In this document: piece by piece, positions 26,777-36,600 of the stretch | Layout: each line of letters starts with the position of its first letter | How positions within the stretch are numbered: position 1 is the first letter of the stretch | Source of the DNA: Lachnospiraceae bacterium OM04-12BH | Lineage (GTDB): Bacteria; Bacillota; Clostridia; Lachnospirales; Lachnospiraceae | Assembly: GCA_003490145.1 (NCBI GenBank) | Contig: QULQ01000004.1 | Span: forward strand, 62,001 to 126,000 | Reading direction: 5' to 3' | DNA: 64,000 nucleotides | Translations under genes and position numbers: made by a program | The notes under the pieces: model-generated | Told to the model about the DNA's origin: nothing | Databases searched by the model: none | What the model saw: the letters and a program-made list of their open reading frames with translations, nothing else

Positions 26777-27320
26777 ACAGGAATTTGCAACATTAGTTGT
26801 AGCCATACAGGCAATGTATGGAAAAGATTTTATTGGGACGGAACAAGCGTTGGATGTGTGGTACGCCTTGTTACATGATCTGGACTATCAGATTTTATCC
26901 AAGGTACTCCAACAATATATGCTGACAAATAAATTCAAGCCTACCGTTGCGGAACTGCGGGAGATTTATACAGAGCTGGTAAGTCCAACGATTTCTGATT
27001 GGAGCGAAGGCTGGGAGCAAGTCAGTAAAGCAATCGGGCATTGCGGAATGTATCAGGAGAAAGCGGCAATGGAAAGCTTAGATGAAATTACCAGAGAAGT
27101 CGTAAAGCGCCTAGGCTTTCAGAATATCTGCCTGTCAGAAAATATCGTTGCGGATCGAGCTAGATTTGCAGAAATCTATCAAGCGATCAAAAAGCGGAAA
27201 AGAACAGAAGTGAATGTAGAAAGTGCACTGCCGAACTTATGGGAAATGGGGCAGAATCGCTTGGCGGAACTGGCACAGAAAGGACAAAAGGCAATAGAGC
27301 AAGAAAAGGATAAAAACTAA
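26769..27320 (+). CDS. Replicative helicase loader/inhibitor-like protein (G39P type)
   Basis: The 183-residue product begins MTKQEFATLVVAIQAMYG and continues DVWYALLHDLDYQILSKVLQQYM and FKPTVAELRE. This matches proteins of phages and integrative elements related to the SPP1 G39P helicase loader/inhibitor. The C-terminal half is helical and charged. GTG 26769 is supported by GGGAGG at 26755-26760 and overlaps the preceding stop codon; GTG 26760 is an alternative. With the truncated organizer it forms the residue of a replication module. Confidence 0.65.
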   Translation: MTKQEFATLVVAIQAMYGKDFIGTEQALDVWYALLHDLDYQILSKVLQQYMLTNKFKPTVAELREIYTELVSPTISDWSEGWEQVSKAIGHCGMYQEKAAMESLDEITREVVKRLGFQNICLSENIVADRARFAEIYQAIKKRKRTEVNVESALPNLWEMGQNRLAELAQKGQKAIEQEKDKN

Positions 27321-27333
27321 CTTGGCAAGCACT

Positions 27334-27420
27334 GCCTGTGTTCCCTCACAGGCGATAAAATGAGTAATTTCTCCTACTGAAGAAATGCTCAAATTTATCA
27401 TTTAGGGAGAATTCCCTAAC
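27334..27420. other. Candidate oriT region with three inverted repeats
   Basis: Three hairpins lie in the 130 bp before mobC: GCCTGTG/CACAGGC (27334-27353), ATTTCT/AGAAAT (27367-27386) and TTAGGGA/TCCCTAA (27402-27419). Clustered inverted repeats immediately upstream of mobC are typical of a transfer origin. No nick site can be named from sequence alone. Confidence 0.45.
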
Positions 27421-27450
27421 CCTTAAAATTATTTGAAAGGATGGAACGAT

Positions 27451-27807
27451 ATGGCAAAGGATAGGGCAAACAGAACGAGAAAAAATGAACTGAAAATTTA
27501 TTTGAGCGATAATGAAAAATATATCCTGGACAGGAAGGTGGAACTGTCTAAGCGGAAGAGTGCTTCGGATTACATCCGGACACTAATACTCTTTGGATTT
27601 GTTTATGATGTAGATTATTCTTATCTAAGGCAATACAATGAAACGCTTGGAAAGATTAGTGGGAATTTGAATCAAATTGCGAAGAGAATTAGCAGCACCG
27701 GGAATGTTTATGAAGAGGATATGGCGGAAGTGAAAGCGATTATGGACGAGGTGTGGAGGACGCAGAAGGCGATGCTGAAGAAGCAGCCGTTGATACATAA
27801 TGGTTAA
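27451..27807 (+). CDS. mobC: MobC-family relaxosome protein
   Basis: The 118-residue product begins MAKDRANRTRKNELKIYLSD and has a ribbon-helix-helix-like N-terminus. The MobC core follows (YLRQYNETLGKISGNLNQIAKRIS). MobC binds oriT and helps the relaxase open the strands. ATG 27451 has GAAAGGATGG upstream. A relaxase gene normally follows within a few bases, but here there is only about 230 bp of non-coding sequence and then an unrelated regulator. The transfer module is therefore broken, and the element could move only with a relaxase supplied in trans. Confidence 0.8.
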   Translation: MAKDRANRTRKNELKIYLSDNEKYILDRKVELSKRKSASDYIRTLILFGFVYDVDYSYLRQYNETLGKISGNLNQIAKRISSTGNVYEEDMAEVKAIMDEVWRTQKAMLKKQPLIHNG

Positions 27808-27909
27808 GTAGAGCTTTCAGCACAGAATGTGTGGTATGGGAAGTATCGGTTAAAGCGAAGTAAACGGTTTTAATGGAATTGAGTGTGCGCGTGTGGTAAA
27901 ATGGTGTTG

Positions 27910-27970
27910 TTGAAGAAAACGGCATTTATCAAATATAATACCTCTCCCAACCTATGGTTGAGTTTGATAA
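27910..27970 (+). promoter_or_regulatory. Promoter and likely operator of the XRE-membrane regulator
   Basis: TTGAAG (27910-27915) and TATAAT (27934-27939) are 18 bp apart. An inverted repeat TTATCAAA (27926-27933) / TTTGATAA (27963-27970), with a nested CAACC/GGTTG, covers the -10 box and start site. This is where an autoregulating repressor would bind. Confidence 0.5.
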
Positions 27971-28040
27971 TTCCACTTACAGTTTGTGTACAAAAACTGA
28001 TAAAAATTGTAAAGTGTAGCGTGAAAGGAGGCATATTGTA

Positions 28041-28859
28041 ATGAATCAAATTGATACAGGAAAGTTTATTGCTAGTTGCAGAAAAGAAAAAGGTCTGACA
28101 CAAGCACAATTAGCAGAAAAGTTAAACATCACTGACAGAGCTGTTTCCAAATGGGAGACAGGAAAATGTATGCCCGATTCATCTATCATGTTGGAACTTT
28201 GCAATATCTTAGATGTTACGGTCAATGAACTATTAAGTGGGGAGAGGATAGAAATGAATAATTACGAAGAAAAAGTCAGCGAAAATCTCATTGAATTAAA
28301 ACGAAAAGATGAGAATAATATGAACAAGAATACTATAATATCAATAATATATACAATTACCATGATTATTGGTATTCTAGTATGTTGTATATGTGATGTT
28401 GCTATTTCGGGCACCCTTACATGGTCACTTATTACACTTAGTTCTATTTTGATTACATGGATAGCATCTTTTCCTGTTATATTGTTAGGCAAAAAAGGTA
28501 TTTTGGTAGCGATGGTTGCCATTAGTATTCTCATTTTACCATTTATGTACATATTAAGTATTTTGATAAAAATCAATGAAGTATTCAACATTGGTGCGAT
28601 TATGTCAATTTATACACTTGTTTTTCTGTGGATAATTTATATTCTGTATTATCGACTCAAGGAACGAAAACTGTTGGCAACAGGAATCACATTTTTGTTT
28701 GCAATTCCGTTCACACTTTTGATCAATAGTACATTATCAAAATTAATTGGAGAACCTGTGATTGATGTTTGGGATATATTATCTGTATTTATTCTGTTGA
28801 TAGTGTCAGTTGCTTTTATAATTGGAGATTATGCACGAAAAAAAGGTTTTGTAAGATAA
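28041..28859 (+). CDS. XRE-family regulator fused to a six-helix membrane domain
   Basis: Residues 5-60 of this 272-residue product form a Cro/CI-type helix-turn-helix (GLTQAQLAEKLNITDRAVSK). A short linker follows. From about residue 95 there are about six transmembrane segments ending at GDYARKKGFVR. Such fusions are common in Firmicutes and probably sense membrane state or small molecules while bound to DNA. AAAGGAGG precedes ATG 28041. It lies in the accessory element, and a repeat overlapping its own promoter suggests autoregulation. Confidence 0.82.
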   Translation: MNQIDTGKFIASCRKEKGLTQAQLAEKLNITDRAVSKWETGKCMPDSSIMLELCNILDVTVNELLSGERIEMNNYEEKVSENLIELKRKDENNMNKNTIISIIYTITMIIGILVCCICDVAISGTLTWSLITLSSILITWIASFPVILLGKKGILVAMVAISILILPFMYILSILIKINEVFNIGAIMSIYTLVFLWIIYILYYRLKERKLLATGITFLFAIPFTLLINSTLSKLIGEPVIDVWDILSVFILLIVSVAFIIGDYARKKGFVR

Positions 28860-28939
28860 GCCATTTTCTGAGTCATTTGAAAATTCAAGATTCGGAAGAT
28901 AAACGTTATTTGGAAAATGTTAGTGTGAGGCACATATAT

Positions 28940-29359
28940 GTGAAAATGTTAATACTGACATTTGAAGACAGCGAGGAAGAAATACTGAACCACATAGTTT
29001 CTTATGTTAGTGTAGGAGCGAAGGTATTTCAGGTGGTAGAAAATGCAAGAACAGAATTAAGATTCGATGGATTGGAAATAGATGTTGCAAATCGTTTGGT
29101 AAGAAAGCAGAAACAGGAAATAGATTTGACTTTTACTGAATTTGAAATTTTGCATTTATTAGCAAGAAATCCGGGCAGAGTGTTTAACAAAGAGCAGATA
29201 TATAATAGTGTTTGGAAAGAACCATATTTCGGTGATTACAACATTGTTATGAGCCATATCCGTAACATACGGGAAAAGATAGAGGATAATCCCCGCAAGC
29301 CTGTTTATATACAGACGGTCTGGGGTGTTGGCTATCGGTTCAATAAGAATATGATATAA
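28940..29359 (+). CDS. Receiver-less OmpR/PhoB-type winged-helix protein
   Basis: The product of about 139 residues lacks a phospho-receiver domain. After a short N-terminal part (MLILTFEDSEEEILNHI) it has a complete OmpR-type effector domain: ELRFDGLEIDVANRLV, LTFTEFEILHLLARNPGRV, SHIRNIREKIE and TVWGVGYRF. GTG 28940 has GTGAGG upstream; ATG 28946 is the alternative. Similar short proteins recur in integrative elements of gut Firmicutes. A terminator follows, separating it from the defence operon. Confidence 0.75.
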   Translation: MKMLILTFEDSEEEILNHIVSYVSVGAKVFQVVENARTELRFDGLEIDVANRLVRKQKQEIDLTFTEFEILHLLARNPGRVFNKEQIYNSVWKEPYFGDYNIVMSHIRNIREKIEDNPRKPVYIQTVWGVGYRFNKNMI

Positions 29360-29364
29360 AAAAT

Positions 29365-29402
29365 AGCCACATTGATTTTAATATAAATCATGTGGCTGTT
29401 TT
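29365..29402 (+). terminator. Terminator between the winged-helix gene and the defence operon
   Basis: AGCCACAT (29365-29372) pairs with ATGTGGCT (29390-29397), extended inward by GATTT/AAATC with one bulged T, and is followed by GTTTTC. On the other strand it runs into six T, so it may work in both directions. Confidence 0.75.
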
Positions 29403-29457
29403 CGTGAAAAATGTTTCTAAAGTGATAAAAGAGATGACAAAAAATAGGCAAAATGTA

Positions 29458-29486
29458 TAGAAAAAGAGAGGGGAGTGTGTTATAGT
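29458..29486 (+). promoter_or_regulatory. Predicted promoter of the hamA-hamB-STAND operon
   Basis: TAGAAA (29458-29463) and TATAGT (29481-29486) are 17 bp apart, and TG at 29478-29479 gives an extended -10. It is the best candidate between the upstream terminator and hamA. Confidence 0.5.
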
Positions 29487-29537
29487 AAATATACTGGGTG
29501 GACTTTATGTATAACATATTCGAAGGTGGTTTATACA

Positions 29538-30401
29538 ATGACAGGTATATCAAAAGTACTGGAAACAGAATTGAATGGTTTGAAGGTTAATCTTTTTGAA
29601 TTTGATATTGAAAATGAAGAAAGATTCAATGAGATAAAAGCATATTTAGTTAATAAAGTAAAAATATCTAAAGTACATAATATAGAAGAATATGATTTGA
29701 CGTATTATGGAACAAAAAATTTGAATCCAGATTTTGTGGCCAGATTTAATGAGCAGGTTGAAAAAATCAATATTCCCAAAAAAACGAAAATACCACAATT
29801 TGATGTTCGTAGAGAACGCGTAACAGAATGGATGGCACAGTATTTGCTAGAACATGAATATGGTTGTAAGTTTTATGATGAAGCTGATAAAAGAGTAAAT
29901 TTGAAAACCGTTGAAATTGATAAACATACTGACGGGATAGATGTACCTGGTATTTGGATAGATAATGATAGAATTCGATTTGTTGTATGTGAGGTCAAGG
30001 CATCTGAAGCAAATCAAATACCATGTGATTCTGTGCAATCTTTGCAACAGGATATTCAGAAAGCTATTGATGATGTAGATAATCGAGTTTCTCACGAAAT
30101 TTTGGAATATATGCATGGTATAAGAAATGTTAAAATGCAGGATGATATATTAGAAAAAATAGTAGACTTTTTAGCGAAATTAATTGCTGGAGAAAAGGAA
30201 GACTTAGCAGATAATATAATGTTCTTCCCATTTTTGCTTAGAAATAACGAGAAAATTGTTCCAGAGATGAACATAGACGATTATAAAAATTTTTCTTTAC
30301 AGGGAGTTAAAAGAGAAAATGTCGAGAATATAATCTTATCATTTAGAAAGAAATTTTCTGAATTTAGCAATGAAGTCTATGAAGAGGCAATAGGTGAATA
30401 G
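29538..30401 (+). CDS. hamA: HamA/AbpA-like DUF1837 nuclease (Hachiman-type defence)
   Basis: The 287-residue product fits the DUF1837 proteins HamA (Hachiman) and AbpA, which work with a large helicase against phage. A PD-(D/E)xK-type core is visible: HTDGIDVPGIW with Asp132 or Asp135, then VVCEVKAS with Glu152 and Lys154 on the next strand. Upstream, DVRRERVTEWMAQYL supplies a conserved charged helix. The second half is helical. ATG 29538 follows GAAGGTGG. The helicase gene starts two bases after its stop, so the pair is translationally linked. Family membership is inferred from motifs and the neighbour; a profile search would confirm it. Confidence 0.75.
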   Translation: MTGISKVLETELNGLKVNLFEFDIENEERFNEIKAYLVNKVKISKVHNIEEYDLTYYGTKNLNPDFVARFNEQVEKINIPKKTKIPQFDVRRERVTEWMAQYLLEHEYGCKFYDEADKRVNLKTVEIDKHTDGIDVPGIWIDNDRIRFVVCEVKASEANQIPCDSVQSLQQDIQKAIDDVDNRVSHEILEYMHGIRNVKMQDDILEKIVDFLAKLIAGEKEDLADNIMFFPFLLRNNEKIVPEMNIDDYKNFSLQGVKRENVENIILSFRKKFSEFSNEVYEEAIGE

Positions 30402-30403
30402 CA

Positions 30404-33400
30404 ATGGAATATATTAAGAGCATAATAAATTCAATAGAGAAAGTATTTGATGTAAGCGAAGAAAATATTTCTTCGCTTACTGTTATGCTCGCAGATATTG
30501 AAACTAGTCATTTATATAATAAGTTTTCTGCAGAAGAACAAAGTAAGAAATATTTGAATAGTGATTTACTTTCTAAGGCGAATTTGTTGAATGCATTATT
30601 GGAAATTGTTTTAGAAAATCCAAATATGGATTTAATTGAGAGCGACAAACGAAAAGAGTTACTTGTAGGATTATGTGGAACAGTAGCATCCCTGTATGAA
30701 CAAGTTCTAGATCAGATTAATGATAATGAGTGTTGGGAAAATATGTCATACTTGGTTATGTATAGTATGTTATCTTATATGGCAGATAGACAGACAATGT
30801 CTGATTTGGTTATTAAGGAATATAATGCTAAATTGACCCAAATGATGAGTTTATACAATGAATTCCCAACAATGCAGAAATTAGAATATGATACATACTA
30901 TCTAATTGTATTATTGATGAGTAATATTAAAAATTATGATGGATTGACACGGTTAAATTTCTTTATCAAAAGAGCAAATGATAGTTTGGATGAGGCTCAA
31001 AGGGAAGAACTTGCAAAAGCTGAGTTAGATATACTGGTTAGTCTAAAGATTGCTTCTTATGGAAATATTATTTATTTGACGACGGTTTTAAAAGAATATC
31101 TTTTTAGTGGTAAGATTGATAGCTCGGAAAATCAAGATATATATAGTGTTATCGATATGTATTCATATAATGCATTTCATTTGCTGGATAATGAAAGTAT
31201 TGACTTGAAACTTATTGGGCATTTGTTGCGATATGCATATGAAAGAGTAGCGGAAAATTCAATATGGAACATTGCAGAAAAGTCACCATTAATAAGAAAG
31301 TTTATCGAAGAAAACCTTTCCAATGGTAATAGATACATATATTCTTTATTGCCATCTCAAAGAGAGGTTATTTCGGATGTGTTAACGCCTAAAAAGAGTA
31401 TTGTTGTTGGAATGCCGACTAGTGCAGGAAAGTCGTTGCTGGCAGAGATGCAGATATTATTTAGTATTCATAACTATAGAACAGCCGATTTTAATCCTAC
31501 AGTTTGTTATATTGTTCCAACTAATGCACTTATTGATCAAGTTAAAATTGATTTGCAAAGTGATTTTAAGGAATTTAATTTTAATATAGAAACAGCATTA
31601 CCATATTATGATGTTGATGAGATAGAAAATGAAATTTTGACGCGAGAGCATATTGATATATTAATTAGTACACCTGAAAAATTAGAGGCACTTGTAAGAC
31701 AAAATCATCCGGCAATACAAAACACTCGTTTAGTTATTATGGATGAAGCACATAATTTAGGAGATAAATCACGGGGCTCTAAATTTGAACTGGTCTTATC
31801 ATCTATAAAGCAAAATATGAAAGAGGCAAATTTTCTTTTATTAAGCCCCTTTATTAGTAATGCTCAGGAAATTAGTGAGTGGTTAGCCGACTCACCAAGA
31901 AATGCAGATACTATTTCCATAGAGTGGGCACCAACAAAACAATATATTGGTTGTAATTTACTTGATAGTAAGAAAACAAAATCTGTTCTACAATTTTACA
32001 AATCACCAAGAAACCAATTGGGGACAGAAGATGTTGAAATTTCCTTGAACTTGAACCCGCAGGATGTGAAAGAAGAGCTTGGATTAGATAGTATTGATAA
32101 TACGGTTCGACTTTGTGTGGTTCTGAATGATTTTATTGAACAGGAAGGGAATATTTTAGTTTTGTGTGGTGGCAGAGGTACCACTTTGAAATTGGCATCT
32201 TATACGAAAATGTATTTTGAAGAAAAAGGTATGCTGCCTGATATGAGCTGTGACGAAGAAATTCAACGTGCTATAGAAATTGTAAAGTTAGAAAATGGAG
32301 AAAATGATCCTTTAATCGAATGTTTGAAATTTGGTATTTGTTATCATAATTCTGGCTTATCAAGTCTGGTCAAGGAAACTATCGAGGAATTAGTTCGAAA
32401 CAATAGGATAAAACTCATATTTGCAACAACAACATTGGCGCAAGGAATGAATTTCCCGATTAATACGGTTATTTTTGATACAGTTAAATTGCGTAATAAA
32501 GGTGATTTATCAAACGCTGAGTTTTGGAATATAGCAGGGCGTGCTGGTAGAGCATACAAGGATAAAGAGGGATATATTATTCTTTCTTATTCTAATTCCC
32601 AGAAAGAAACCAAGGCAAAGGTGAAAAGATATATTGAATCAGATTTAAAAGAAGTAATATCTTCACTGAATGCTTATTTTACGGGAAATAATATTATAAG
32701 TCTCGACTACAATGTGTTAAAAGATTCAAATAATGCACCAATATTAAATTTGTTGCAATATATAAATCATATATTGAACATTAGTTATGATTATGACATT
32801 AGCCCAAAAGATATTGCTAAAATTAGGGGAATATTAACAGATTCGTATTTGTATCATAGTTTGAGTAAACAGGAAGGTTTTATTAATGCACAAAGAAAAT
32901 TAAATACTTTTGTAACACAATATATTCGACATGTTAACAAAAATAAAAAGGAGGATATGGCGAAGGCTGATGAATTAGGTATTAGTGATATAAGTTACAC
33001 AAAGGTTAAATCTATAATAGGTGCGTTTATCCATGGACTGAAAGAAAACGGAGATCATGAGTATAAGGCTTCAGAAATTATTCTTCGAACTAAGAATATT
33101 GAGCGTTTGACAGAGATTATTAATATTATTGCAAAAATTCCTGAAATAAAAATTGATATGTTAGGGCAAGGGAAGCTGGATCCAGAAAATATAGCTAAGT
33201 TACTTATGGGCTGGGTAAATGGCGATAAGGTGAGAGATATTGCGAAAGAAATTAAACGACCAGGGCAAAGCGATGAAGATGCAATTTCTTTATGCAATCG
33301 TTATCTTAATAGCCAGATGAAGTCTTATATGCCATGGGGAATAAATATATATCAGGCTGTGAGCTTTGACTTGCAGACAGAAAATGCACAAATGTTACCT

Positions 33401-33643
33401 TCTTATATTTATTATGGGGTATCAAGCAAGGAAGCAGTAATTGTATCGAAGTTGGGGGTGCCAAGATTTGCTGTTGATAATGTGTTGAGGGTTCTTAAAG
33501 AGAAGAATCCTGAATTACCAATTAGTATAGAATATATGGAACAATTGAAGTCAGTAATAAGAGTAATTGAGCCGTCTGATTATCAAGTTGAAAATGCATC
33601 TGGTAAGATAATGAAGGAAATTGTTGATAAGCGGATAAAGTAG
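30404..33643 (+). CDS. hamB: HamB/AbpB-like superfamily 2 helicase (Hachiman-type defence)
   Basis: This 1079-residue protein has a helical N-terminal region of about 300 residues followed by a Ski2-like SF2 helicase core. Walker A is GMPTSAGKS at 336-344, the DEAH box is MDEAHNLG with DEAH at 447-450, and FATTTLAQGMNFP and motif VI AGRAGR (711-716) follow. The C-terminal 350 residues are helical without a named domain. In Hachiman the helicase is thought to sense DNA and control the HamA nuclease; that mechanism is family knowledge, not seen here. All catalytic motifs are intact, so the protein should be active. Confidence 0.82.
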   Translation: MEYIKSIINSIEKVFDVSEENISSLTVMLADIETSHLYNKFSAEEQSKKYLNSDLLSKANLLNALLEIVLENPNMDLIESDKRKELLVGLCGTVASLYEQVLDQINDNECWENMSYLVMYSMLSYMADRQTMSDLVIKEYNAKLTQMMSLYNEFPTMQKLEYDTYYLIVLLMSNIKNYDGLTRLNFFIKRANDSLDEAQREELAKAELDILVSLKIASYGNIIYLTTVLKEYLFSGKIDSSENQDIYSVIDMYSYNAFHLLDNESIDLKLIGHLLRYAYERVAENSIWNIAEKSPLIRKFIEENLSNGNRYIYSLLPSQREVISDVLTPKKSIVVGMPTSAGKSLLAEMQILFSIHNYRTADFNPTVCYIVPTNALIDQVKIDLQSDFKEFNFNIETALPYYDVDEIENEILTREHIDILISTPEKLEALVRQNHPAIQNTRLVIMDEAHNLGDKSRGSKFELVLSSIKQNMKEANFLLLSPFISNAQEISEWLADSPRNADTISIEWAPTKQYIGCNLLDSKKTKSVLQFYKSPRNQLGTEDVEISLNLNPQDVKEELGLDSIDNTVRLCVVLNDFIEQEGNILVLCGGRGTTLKLASYTKMYFEEKGMLPDMSCDEEIQRAIEIVKLENGENDPLIECLKFGICYHNSGLSSLVKETIEELVRNNRIKLIFATTTLAQGMNFPINTVIFDTVKLRNKGDLSNAEFWNIAGRAGRAYKDKEGYIILSYSNSQKETKAKVKRYIESDLKEVISSLNAYFTGNNIISLDYNVLKDSNNAPILNLLQYINHILNISYDYDISPKDIAKIRGILTDSYLYHSLSKQEGFINAQRKLNTFVTQYIRHVNKNKKEDMAKADELGISDISYTKVKSIIGAFIHGLKENGDHEYKASEIILRTKNIERLTEIINIIAKIPEIKIDMLGQGKLDPENIAKLLMGWVNGDKVRDIAKEIKRPGQSDEDAISLCNRYLNSQMKSYMPWGINIYQAVSFDLQTENAQMLPSYIYYGVSSKEAVIVSKLGVPRFAVDNVLRVLKEKNPELPISIEYMEQLKSVIRVIEPSDYQVENASGKIMKEIVDKRIK

Positions 33644-33671
33644 ATAAAAGCATGAGAAGGAGAAAGTAGCA

Positions 33672-36600
33672 ATGGCGATTGATGATGCAACGAAAAAGAA
33701 AATCACAAAATTGTTTTGCGAAGCGATTACTTCATACAATGAAGTTGTTGAACTGAGGAAGTCAGATAAGGAAGCATTAGTAGAAGAGTTTAATTCTAAT
33801 TTGCAATTTTATTCTTCCATAGAGTGTGCCTTTAGGAGCGTTATTGAGCAGATTATAGGAAAGAGCTGTCCGCACAATTTACATGAAATGATTGAAATGA
33901 TGGTGGAGGAGCTTACACCTAATCCTTTAGAAAGGGGAATTGATCTGTTTTATATTTTAAGATATAAAGATACAAGAAATCAAACTGTTCATAATATTAA
34001 TATTTGTGAAGTTAATGCTTATCCCAAGCTTTTCTTGAATGGTTATCGTTTTATAAAAGAATATGTTGATAAAGATATAGAGGTTGAACCATGGAAGGAA
34101 GAGTGTGAGGAGTTTGATTATGCATTATTTAATCAGACATTTCGACAATCAATGTATGACAATATTCGGATTTTAGTTTTGCCGCCGTTGTATGATTCTA
34201 AAGAAAAATTAGAAATTTTAACAAGATATCATTGGAATGTAATTTTAGATTTTGATCCATATTCTGGTGTATGCGGATCTTTTAGTAAATTGAATATAAA
34301 AAATAAAAAGCTTGTTCAGTTATCGCAAATAGAAAAATATAGTTCAACTCAATTCTCTGTTGAAGACGTTACATGGATTATGTGTGATGGGGACAAATTG
34401 TTGAATATAAAGAGTTTTAAGCCATTAAAGAAACAAGATGTAACCAAAGGATTATTTATTCCTTCTATGCTTGATGGACAGGATAATTGGTCTAGTTGTT
34501 ATAATTCATCAGAAACGATGCTATCGACAAAGAAGCTTTTAAATTTATTTTTTGAGAAATATTTTGAAAAAATACAGTACAATGTTCAGCTATTTTTTGT
34601 TATGGACTATGCAGCAAGAGTGAATGAAGTTGTTTACGATGCTGTATCAGATAACTTAAATAAATTTATGTATAAGTTAAATGTTCATTTACTAAATGAG
34701 TCTTTATCGGAACAGTTATTTTTAGATGCAAATAATTTTGAAGAATGGAATATATATAATTCTACATTCGATAGTTTTTTGTGCAAAGTAGAAAAAAATA
34801 CTATAAATGACGATGAGGAAGAACACATATATTTATTGCCATGTATCTTTCCTAGTGATGGAAAATTGTCAGAAAAAGCTTATAATCATATAAGTCAAGA
34901 TTTTTATGTTTTACATAAAGGCTTTCCTTGTGCACAGGATGATATAAATAAGGATCATACCGTTCAACAAGATGCTCAAAATTTTTTGCGTGGAGAGGAA
35001 GCTAGCTGGCGATTAATAAAGAGTAGAATGATTCCCAAGTTGGATGTCGGGAAGAGTGTAGAAAGGCAGATAAAAAGAGCTATAGATGCTGGAAGAAAAT
35101 ATTTTAATCTATATCATGCTGCTGGCTTTGGTGGGAGTACAATTGCTAAACAGATAGCATATTGTTTGAGCGCAGAATATCCTGTGCTATTTATGAAAAA
35201 GTATGTTAAAGAGGAATTGGGAAGCAGAATAGCTCAAATATATAATATAGCCCATAAGAGAATAGTTGTTTTTGCAGAAGAAGAGCTATTTGATAACGTT
35301 GGTGTACAAAAAAATGAATGTTTAAAAATAGCAGATGCCACTAGTGCACAGGTAACATTTGTCTTTATTGCAAGAAGACCTCAAATGTATGATAGAATGT
35401 CGGCAAAAGAAGGTTTTTTTATTTGTAGATATGCAAGTGATGATGTTGAAAGAATAATAGAATTTAATAAAAATTTGTTGGCAGATAATAATAAAAAAAT
35501 ACTTTCTTATGATGGACAAACCTTTATTAGGAAATTGGGAGAGGATAATTTGTGCCCTTTTTTAATTAATTTATCTATTTATAAAGACGAGTTTATAAAG
35601 ATTGAAGAATATATTCGTCCATATGTAAATGAGATAAATGTTAGACCTGATTTGAAAAAAGTATTTGTTTATGTATGTATTTTTACTATATTTATAAACA
35701 AAGGGATTCCAATAGCCTTTTTTTGCAAAAAATTATCTGTAGATGAGGAAAAAGAGTGGTCTGTTATAAGAGATAAGTATGATCCAATTATCTATAAAAG
35801 ATATAATATTGAATTCTATATTTCAGAAGTTGTGATAAGAGCCCCATATATGGCTGAACGTCTTTTGAGAAGCCTCATAGGTGATGGCGAAGAGGGAATT
35901 TTATATAGAAAACAGTTGAGTGAATATTTGGTTGATTTAATTGTGGATCTTAAGTTGTTTTATACAAATAATGGGTATTCTGAAAAGTGTTTAAGACAGC
36001 TATTTATTGATAAAGAAACAAATGAATATGTAGAGGATGAATTTTCGGATGTTATTGTTGATAAAGACTTAACTATAATAAAGAAGTATTTTGCTCCTGT
36101 CATTGCAAAGTTGTGGGATAAAGATGATATTAATTTGGCAGGGGATATATTTGAAGCATTGATTAATAACTATCCAAAAGATTCTTATTTTTATGCACAT
36201 GCAGCAAGATATTATGCTTATACGGGAAGAGATTATACCAAAGCAGAAACTTACTATAACCGAGCAATTAAACTTTTGGATGAAAAAGATAATTTGCAGT
36301 CGTCCCAAGCGGATATTTATCACGTAAAAGGAATGTGCATAAGAGAAGAGTTGTTTAAAAATTTAGAAGGATTACCGGAAGATAGGGATTTATTGTCAAC
36401 GATAGATAAAGAACCTTTAAAAGAACTTTATTATAGAGCTGAGTCAGCATTTGAAACTACTTATCATATTGCATTGAGTACAGATTCAAAAACATTAGAA
36501 TATGCTTATACAGCATGGCTGACACTGATAGTTAGAACATTAACAAATAATAGAATTAAACTATTAAATGACCTTGAGATTGAGGAAGAGATTGAAAAGG

